Source: Litoditis marina
Taxonomy: Eukaryota > Nematoda > Chromadorea > Rhabditida > Rhabditidae
Length of the DNA: 64,000 nucleotides
Assembly: GCA_964036275.1 (NCBI GenBank)
Contig: OZ038437.1
Coordinates: 8,313,804 to 8,377,803 of the forward strand
Direction: 5' to 3'
Below the pieces are notes generated by a model. The model did no database searches. It was not told the origin of the DNA and was given only the letters and a program-made list of their open reading frames with translations. A program made the translations under genes and the position numbers. Positions within the stretch are counted from its first letter, which is position 1; each line of letters starts with the position of its first letter. Below, one piece after another: positions 58,401-64,000 of this stretch.

Positions 58401-61400
58401 ATATGGGCGAAAGAGGGAACAGTTTGAAACAAGCATGAAAAAGCGACACAAAAACGAGATTCAGAAAGAAAGATAGAGAATCCCGTGAAAATTCAGGGGG
58501 TTGGATTGAAGTGTTAGAGAAGCGAGTTTTCGAACTTTTCAAAAGGAAAGAAGTTTGGGGATGGAAGATAGAAACAACAACACAAAAACATGTCTTTCGA
58601 CTCGAACATTTACAGTGCCAATCACACAAAACGTGAACTTTTAGAGAGTCATCATTTTCAAGATCATAAAAACCACTGAAATATGGGCGAACCAGGCAAG
58701 GCTTTGGAGGGAACATAAAAACCTGAGACAAAAGACTTGTACGGCGGTTTGAAAAAGGTGACAGGACATGGAATATACATAAACACCTAGAGATAATGTG
58801 AAAGTATGAATGGGGTTCAAGAACATCCCTAACACTAAACTACAAACTCCATTCATCATTAATAACATATGAGCTAGAACCTAGGTTCCCATTCCGAAAT
58901 ACATGAAAGGCACTGATAAAATATGGGTGAAAGAGGGACGGTTTTGAGGAGAATATAAAAACGTGACACGAAAACAAATGGGTACAAGCGTGGACATTGG
59001 GCGCATGATGGTTTGAAATAAAGAGGGACTAGTTTTGAGACCATCACCTCGCGGTGACTGTACAGTTTTATAGTACAAAGGGTGCAGTGAACCGGAGAAA
59101 ATCGTGAAACTACATTTATTCTGTTAGTCTTACTTGAGTGATTTTCGGTAAACAATGGTGAAAATGTTAGTTACGTACAGAAATTATCTATAGTCGTCGC
59201 CAGCGGAAAGGCGGGAATGTACGGTAAATCTCAATTTCCGTTGTGTACGGACACATGTCTTTGATTCCAAAGCTTGCTTTATGGATTCTCGTAGCGCAGT
59301 GGTTAGCGCCTGGCTATGAGTCTTTCGTTCGCAGGTTCGATACCGACTAGAAACAGAAATGATAAATTTGTTACCCCTTTTATGAGTGTTAAAAAACTAC
59401 CTCAAGAAAACTGTCACAATTGTATTATCTGCCTGTCAGACTCTCTACGACGCGCCGGAGAACTCCATCTCGGCGCTAAACGTCGCGTTGACCGCCGGCA
59501 GCGACAATGCAACTGTGTCGGAGTTGCTGCTAAACAACGGACACGGAATGTCGTTTTTGGTCGATGGTGGAATGTACAAATTGGTCAGGTGAGGAAGGTT
59601 TCGAGAAGTTCTTGGACCGTTTCTATCTCTATACTTCAAAGAAATGAAAGAAAATCTCAGATCTAAGAGTTGTTCAAATCATGAAGAACAGAACAAAAGA
59701 GTGGTACTTGTCCTCTCCAACCCAAAACGTATTGCTGATGATACGTACTTCTAAGACAACCCCGTTCTATCAGTTCCCTACTATACTCTCAACCACGGTT
59801 CAATTTAATTTAGGCTCAAGAAAACACTACAGTGACACTCAAAATTAGGCAAGAGTTTTATGAAAAGTACACAAAACTATCACAAACTTCGAGAATATAG
59901 ATAATAAACTCCAAAATGTTTTAAGAAGCGAATCAGTTCAAAGTTTATTTCAGAGCGCTTGCCGATGGTCACGAAATACAGTACAGCCAGCAGGTTGTCA
60001 GCATTGATCAAAGTGAGTTTTAGTCGGTAACCAGGGATTTTCGAAAATTGCAAAAGTGTATTCTGTGAGTTTCTATTAATGAACTACTCGAATGAAACTT
60101 TTGAACATTACAACTGAGAAGCCAACGCTTGCCCGATTTCGAGTCATTTTGGTCAATTTTGAGTCATTGATAAATTTAGTTCAATTTTAACTCATAATTA
60201 GACCTGACTTTGGGCGGCATACCAATCTCTCCAATCTCATATAAAGTTCATGTGAGACTCTCACGAGTTACCTCATTAAAGTTCATGTGAGACTCTCACG
60301 AGTTACCTCATTAAAGTTCATGTGAGACTCTCACGAGTTACCTCATGAGCTACTCGTCAGCTTTCAAGGTTGTAGCATAGCAATCATTGGAATTCCATCA
60401 GAAGATATTTATAGCTCATGAGATGTTTTTTGGTGTTTTTTTTTGAAGTTTGGTTCATACTCCAGCGGGTGTTTTCCTTTTGTAATACATATTTTGCCGT
60501 ATAGACGTTCATAATTTTTGTGTTTCACTTTATTTGTACATTTTTAATTTTCCAGCCTCTTCTCCCGCCGTTATCACCACGGGTACGTCCTCGTTCGAGG
60601 CTCGTCAGGTGGTCGTCACCCTGCCGCCGGCTGTTGCCGCGCAACTCACCTACACGCCCCCGCTGGACACGCAGTTGTACAACTTTTTGGGTAAGTTTTG
60701 ATAATCTTTGGTTTTAAATGTGTACAGGAGGGGTAATTATGGGTGCTGTGAGTTGTAGTTGTATGGTTGTATAAACTAGACAGCTAAGTGCCTCGCTAAA
60801 CACGCAGTTGAACAACTTTTCTGGGTAAGTTCCACATTTGGGGCCGAGTGGTCAAGTGGTTAGCGTTTGGCTGTCGCTGCACAGTCCTGGGTTCGATCCC
60901 CGCTCGCCGCGGTATCCGTCTGGCGGACCGCATGAACTGGTAACAAAACTCACCCATGCCTATCTCCACCCCCCTCTACGAACAGTCCTTCTACGGTTGA
61001 TAAGTGATTTGTGTGTGATTATGTAGTTCTCTCAATAAAGTAATACGCGGCTGAAATAGTTGCCGTAAAAGATTATTATTATTATTATTAAATGTGTGAA
61101 ATCTGTAAAGTTCGTTGAACTCGTAAAGTTGTGAACCTGCCGACAGTTGCGGTACAGTACACTCCTGCGCTGGCCCTCGATTTTTCTTGTTAATACACCA
61201 GTTGATGAGTTTTTGGGGTTTTCAGAATACTATCGTCCCTCCGGACAAGCCTACTACTTCACACTCGTCTATCCAACGGCATTTTGGAGGGCCGCCAACA
61301 AGAATGGACAGATCATCTACACGTCGTCCACCGGCAAGGTTATTATAGTTTATGACTAAGGCTGAGTTGTAGTTTGATCTCAGACTTTGAAACACGTTTT

Positions 61401-63708
61401 ATTTCACCAATTTCGACCCGAAAGCAACGACATCAAACTACAAAACTAGCGTAGAAAAGCCGTGTATGATCATGTTCACCTCCACGTAGACTACGGTGAG
61501 CAATTGCATTTTCGTACAAAAAGTTTATACTAAAGGAAACCGGAACACGACCGTGAGTGTCACAAAGCTGCTTCATCCTACTTTTGATTGGACGCGTTGC
61601 GTGTCGCGCGGCATTGTCATGTGAATGTCACGTGGACTGCTCGAACTAATATACGAGTTATTTGCGCTCTCTGATCTCATTACAGTTAAAAGCAGACGGA
61701 AACAAAATCTTTGCTCAAGTTGTGTTCCGGTCTCCTTTAACTAAATCGTCCATGTGCGAGTTTTGTTGTGAGTTCTATAGGGGGTACAGTACCTATAAGA
61801 GAAACCGAAGCGCTTTAATAGAGAACAAAAGTATTTTGGTTACTCATCGAGCGTATGCTCAGATTAGCGAGCTACACAATGTGTATTTTTCAAACCTAGT
61901 AACCAAAAATCGAGAGTTCCGTTCTCATAAGTAACCGATTTTTCCAGATCGCTTGGCTCACCACTTTCGATATGACGACCAATACTCAGTGCGGTAGGTC
62001 GCGTTGTTTCAAATTGCATGAAAAACAGGCACTTTCAGTTTTGTGGTTTTTCACCGCTTTGTTGATGCCTGAAGATCAGGCTTTAATTGGAAAGAGCAAA
62101 CGATTTTGTTATAGTTCGTTTCACCAATCGATGACTTTCTACAGTAATCTTTCAAAAATTTAAACGCAATTATCTAGTCAACAAACAGAATTTAAGATTC
62201 ACTGTTTTGTATGCTTGTAGTACCCCAAGTGGAAAACGAAATCGCAAAGTTTGAACTATGTACAACATCTGCAAGATATGATAAATTCTCATAAAGTTTT
62301 ATCATCTTACTGTAGAGGGCTATTGTTTCGTAGTATCTTTCACCCCGATTAACTTGTACACTTACACAGTTTGCATGTTATGGTAGTAATAGTGCTTGCC
62401 GAGATTTTTCTGTTCTTATAACAACGTGTCAGGGCAACTTTCATTATCCCCCACTCCATTACATTTCAGTGTCGTCCATGGGAGTTTCGGGTATTCTATG
62501 GGGCATCGCCCACTTCGCTGACAACTCCATATCCGAGGAGCAACGACACAATCTCTATATTGAAATAGTCGCCAGAACCATGAACACGACCCAAGTACCG
62601 CTGGATGTGAAGTGAGTTGAAAGAAATGATCAAATTCATCGTAAGACCTTCTTTGCCCATTTGATACCTTATTCTGGTTTATTCACAATTACATCAATAT
62701 TAACCGTCGGTATCATACACGAAGTACTAAAAGCTCGAAGTTTCACAAGATGAAAGTACAACTCGTACATTTTCAACAAAATATATAAGAAGAATGCCTG
62801 TAATAACCAAAAAACCGTTTCACAATTCTTTCTAATTTGCAGTACAACTCTAGCAGTGCAAACAGCAAATGAACCAAAATTTTTGAAATTGTTGCTTTTT
62901 TCCCATCTTCGCAACAGGTTATAGTTAGTGGTTATCAGGGACCTTCATGTTTGTAATTCAAACGACTGAACCGAAAACTCTTCGTGATCTTGGATTAGAA
63001 CTTATAAAAGTCACTTAGAAAAGACTTAGAAAAGTCAACAAGTGGTTGTACATGTCATTTTTCACGTTTCACGTTTTTCAGAGACGTGCACTTTTCCACG
63101 GATCCGTTCTCTCTGGGTTCGATCGGCGTGATGAGACCAACTGAAGACATTTCCTTCCTCCAATACCTCAAAGGAGTTAACACGGAAGGAAATGTGAGAA
63201 CCCTTTCGTATTTAGGTTCAAAGTTGAATGGTTACCGAAATTCTCTGATCGTAAAATTCACGGCAACCAGAATAAGTCATGCAAAGTTGAAAGTCATTTT
63301 GAGTAGAAGGCATTCAGTCACGTAACAGTCAAAAAGTTTTCAATATTTTTCGTTTTTCAAATTGACTTTTAATTTTGAATTACTTATTCCTGGTACCTGG
63401 TACAGAAATTCTCGATCATAGTACCATCACTTATTTTCATTGTAAGCATTTTGCCCGTTACAAAATGATGATGTCGAGATCTACTCACGTGAGGCTGTGT
63501 GCATAAAATGTGTTTCTGTTAGTAACAAAGTGTATGTCAATATACAATTTTTTTTCCACGAATATTGTTTCAGATTCATTTCGCATCGGCCGAGTTCTCC
63601 AATACTTCCCTCGGACTGATGAATGGAGCAGTGTGTGCTGGGCAGCTGGCTGGAGATATTGTATCACCACTAGTATCTGGTTCGTTTCCCTGGGTGTCAG
63701 ATCACTGA
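53460..63708 (+). CDS. Secreted flavin amine oxidase (MAO/PAO/LAAO superfamily)
   Basis: Thirteen exons: 53460-53549, 55088-55198, 55545-55608, 56132-56258, 56822-56981, 59440-59588, 59954-60012, 60556-60690, 61226-61338, 61948-61993, 62470-62611, 63082-63193, 63574-63708 (TGA); all phases agree and give 480 residues. Residues 1-17 are a signal peptide (MLPRLLLLCVSLASVIA). The FAD Rossmann motif is IYDVIIVGGGLTGLS (31-45), LEAR (62-65) and GGRVRARS; then EWVDLGSQF, NGGL-like VSELLLNNGHGMSFLVDGG, VVTLPP, YPTAFWR, FSTDPFSLGSIGV and the C-terminal IHFASAEFSN..GLMNGAVCAGQLAG. It oxidises an amine with FAD and releases H2O2; the substrate is not readable. The SGGCY motif for covalent FAD and a C-terminal anchor are absent, so FAD is probably non-covalent and the enzyme luminal or secreted. 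ATG follows directly on a CTTCTCAG acceptor, suggesting trans-splicing. Confidence 0.93.
54090..54395. mobile_element. Inverted-arm element with a family C hairpin nested inside
   Basis: Outer arms GCCAATTGTCAGCGATTGGC and GCTAATTGGCAGAGAACTGT, with AAGAGAGTATGCAGGTCAAT and a GTACACTCTCT partner; inner hairpin 54163-54324 begins GCTAGAAGATCTCGGC and ends GCCGGGATCTTCTAGC. In intron 1 of the amine oxidase gene. Confidence 0.85.
54446..54558 (+). mobile_element. Inverted-repeat element family D
   Basis: ATAAGGACGATTATGTAGTC at the left, CACATAATCGTCCTACTTTA at the right. Confidence 0.85.
54790..54988 (-). mobile_element. tRNA-derived SINE-like element, family 1
   Basis: Right end CTTTCCGTTGGCGACGACTA inverted start; A box inverse CTAACCACTGCGCTACGAGA; B box altered (GGAATCTAACC). 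In intron 1 of the amine oxidase. Confidence 0.85.
55200..55450 (+). repeat. (GA)n microsatellite block
   Basis: Begins 2 bp after the donor of amine oxidase exon 2 (GTAGGGAGAGGGAGAG) and fills most of the intron. Confidence 0.95.
55790..55977 (+). mobile_element. tRNA-derived SINE-like element, family 1
   Basis: CTATAGTCGTCGCCAACGAA at the left, A box CTAATAGCGCAGTGGGTTAC with a deletion before the anticodon region, end TTTGGCACTTACTATAC. Confidence 0.88.
56704..56728 (+). repeat. Echo of the 5' end of amine oxidase exon 5
   Basis: TTCCAGTCAAGCCTCCTAGC matches TTCCAGCCAAGTCTCCTGG at the acceptor of 56822, 111 bp upstream. Confidence 0.6.
57041..57312. mobile_element. Inverted-end element filled with GGTAACC palindromes
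   Basis: Ends GGTGAATTCTACATATAACC and GGTTAGATATAGAGTTGACT; arrays of GGTAACC/GGTTACC inside. Same family as 25640-25875. Confidence 0.8.
57327..57370 (+). repeat. Echo of amine oxidase exon 5 tail with donor
   Basis: AAAAAGTACTGACGCTTCCG and CAGTCAACCGACTTCTTCAG then GTATAG match the exon end at 56937-56987 (AAAAGTGCCGACGCGGCCGC..). About 80 percent identity. Confidence 0.85.
58320..59080. repeat. Three copies of a 110-190 bp repeat
   Basis: The core CATAAAAACCACTG..AAATATGGGCGAA and following GGGA.C.TTTTGA..AACATAAAAAC occur at about 58380, 58666 and 58902. The preceding 57890-58280 is dense in ACGTAAAAC.ACGTGAAAACGTGG words. Confidence 0.75.
59190..59386 (+). mobile_element. tRNA-derived SINE-like element, family 1
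   Basis: CTATAGTCGTCGCCAGCGGA at the left, A box CGTAGCGCAGTGGTTAGCGC, B box GGTTCGATACC. Ends about 50 bp before amine oxidase exon 6. Confidence 0.88.
60213..60430. mobile_element. Family F element with internal tandem expansion
   Basis: GGCGGCATACCAATCTC at the left and GTTGTAGCATAGCAATCATT at the right; the 42-bp unit AAGTTCATGTGAGACTCTCA..CGAGTTACCTCATT is present three times. Confidence 0.8.
60790..60830 (+). repeat. Echo of amine oxidase exon 8 tail with donor
   Basis: CGCTAAACACGCAGTTGAAC and AACTTTTCTGG then GTAAGT match the end at 60661-60696 (CGCTGGACACGCAGTTGTAC..). Confidence 0.88.
60840..61090 (+). mobile_element. tRNA-derived SINE-like element, family 2, with (ATT)n tail
   Basis: GGGGCCGAGTGGTCAAGTGG, then TTAGCGTTTGGCTGTCGC, B box GGGTTCGATCCCC, body CGGTATCCGTCTGGCGGACC and a tail ending in six ATT units at about 61070-61089. 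It follows the exon 8 echo directly. Confidence 0.88.
61136..61212 (+). repeat. Second, diverged echo of amine oxidase exon 8 tail
   Basis: CTGCCGACAGTTGCGGTACA and ACTCCTGCGCTGG match CTGCCGCCGGCTGTTGCCGC..ACGCCCCCGCTGG of exon 8 (from 60630); ACACCAGTTGATGAGTTTTT then matches the tail. Lies just before exon 9. Confidence 0.7.
61367..61444. repeat. Short inverted repeat with TTGTAGTTTGATCT ends
   Basis: Arms TTGTAGTTTGATCT and ACATCAAACTACAAAAC, with inner CGACCCGAAAGCAACGAC. In the intron after amine oxidase exon 9. Confidence 0.85.
61533..61742 (+). mobile_element. Repeat family G, complete copy
   Basis: Left end TAAAGGAAACCGGAACAC, right end GTGTTCCGGTCTCCTTTA (inverse with one mismatch), 210 bp. 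ACTAA-like words on both flanks may be target duplication. Confidence 0.85.
62109..62342 (-). mobile_element. Inverted-repeat element family B, reversed
   Basis: TATAGTTCGTTTCACCAATC and GATGACTTTCTACAGTAA at the left; CTTACTGTAGAGGGCTATTG at the right. Close to the 49893 copy, sharing the whole middle. Confidence 0.9.
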
Positions 63709-63837
63709 AAATGGTTTCATGCAAAAAATGATAGTCTGCACATACACGCGATTATTAACTTCGCATTTTCACTGAGACATTTGGAACTATTTGGAATATT
63801 GGAACTACGTGCAGCCTCACATTGTCACACAACATGC

Positions 63838-64000
63838 GGCGTAGCAAACCGTCCAACTTCATGAGAAGTTCATATGAGTTTCTCATGAGGTACCTCACGA
63901 GCTACTCGTGAACTTTTAACGTTGTAGCATAGCAATCAATAGAATCTCATGAGAAACTCGTGCTAATAGCTCATGAGGTGATCTCATGAACTTTTGTGGG
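63838..64000. mobile_element. Family F element, cut by the window end
   Basis: GCGGCGTAGCAAACCGTCC at the left, CTCATGAG palindromes, GTTGTAGCATAGCAATC in the middle; continues past 64000. About 130 bp after the amine oxidase stop. Confidence 0.85.

Overview
This window is eukaryotic, from a compact but repeat-rich invertebrate genome. Every protein gene is split into short exons (about 45-190 bp) with GT/AG boundaries. The gene set (an innexin, a degenerin-type DEG/ENaC channel whose closest motif matches are the nematode UNC-8/DEL/MEC-4 group, a one-domain saposin-like secreted protein, a flavin amine oxidase) points to a nematode or close ecdysozoan relative. That assignment is inference from family signatures. 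No sequence search could be run, and exon models are hand-built from reading frame, intron phase and family motifs.

Layout. 292-3133 (minus): 5' part of an innexin gene that runs off the left edge. 3169-7861: intergenic, with a tRNA-Asp gene at 5122, CT microsatellites and transposon remnants. 7892-26493 (plus): a DEG/ENaC channel of at least 22 exons with three consecutive cysteine-rich modules in its extracellular domain; the intron between its 2nd and 3rd exons carries an antisense Penelope-like reverse transcriptase remnant. 27942-30136 (minus): a complete three-exon saposin-like (SPP) gene. 36388-38916 (plus): a complete four-exon gene for a 125-residue single-pass membrane protein of no family I recognise. 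39034: a second tRNA-Asp copy with a damaged acceptor stem. 39106-53459: about 14 kb almost wholly of repeats, including a 5'-truncated LINE with a readable target-site duplication. 53460-63708 (plus): a complete 13-exon gene for a secreted flavin amine oxidase of 480 residues, without the MAO covalent-FAD cysteine motif.

The repeat landscape is the most unusual part. (1) Many exons have partial degraded copies of their own end, often with the splice donor or acceptor, in the adjacent intron ('exon echoes'); there are more than ten cases over three genes, and one is still 100% identical. (2) Several elements have TAGGGTTGTTAA-type inverted ends and exact 8-bp target duplications, as in hAT transposons, but their interior is only an array of short self-complementary motifs (TTTCGAGTT or CAATTCC); a GGTAACC array has a similar plan. 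(3) At least seven families of short inverted-repeat elements, two tRNA-derived SINE-like families and a pervasive TCACGTGAA word fill introns and spacers.

The genes have no obvious joint pathway. Innexin and DEG/ENaC are both excitable-membrane proteins and the small single-pass protein could in principle be an accessory subunit, but the sequence does not establish any link.
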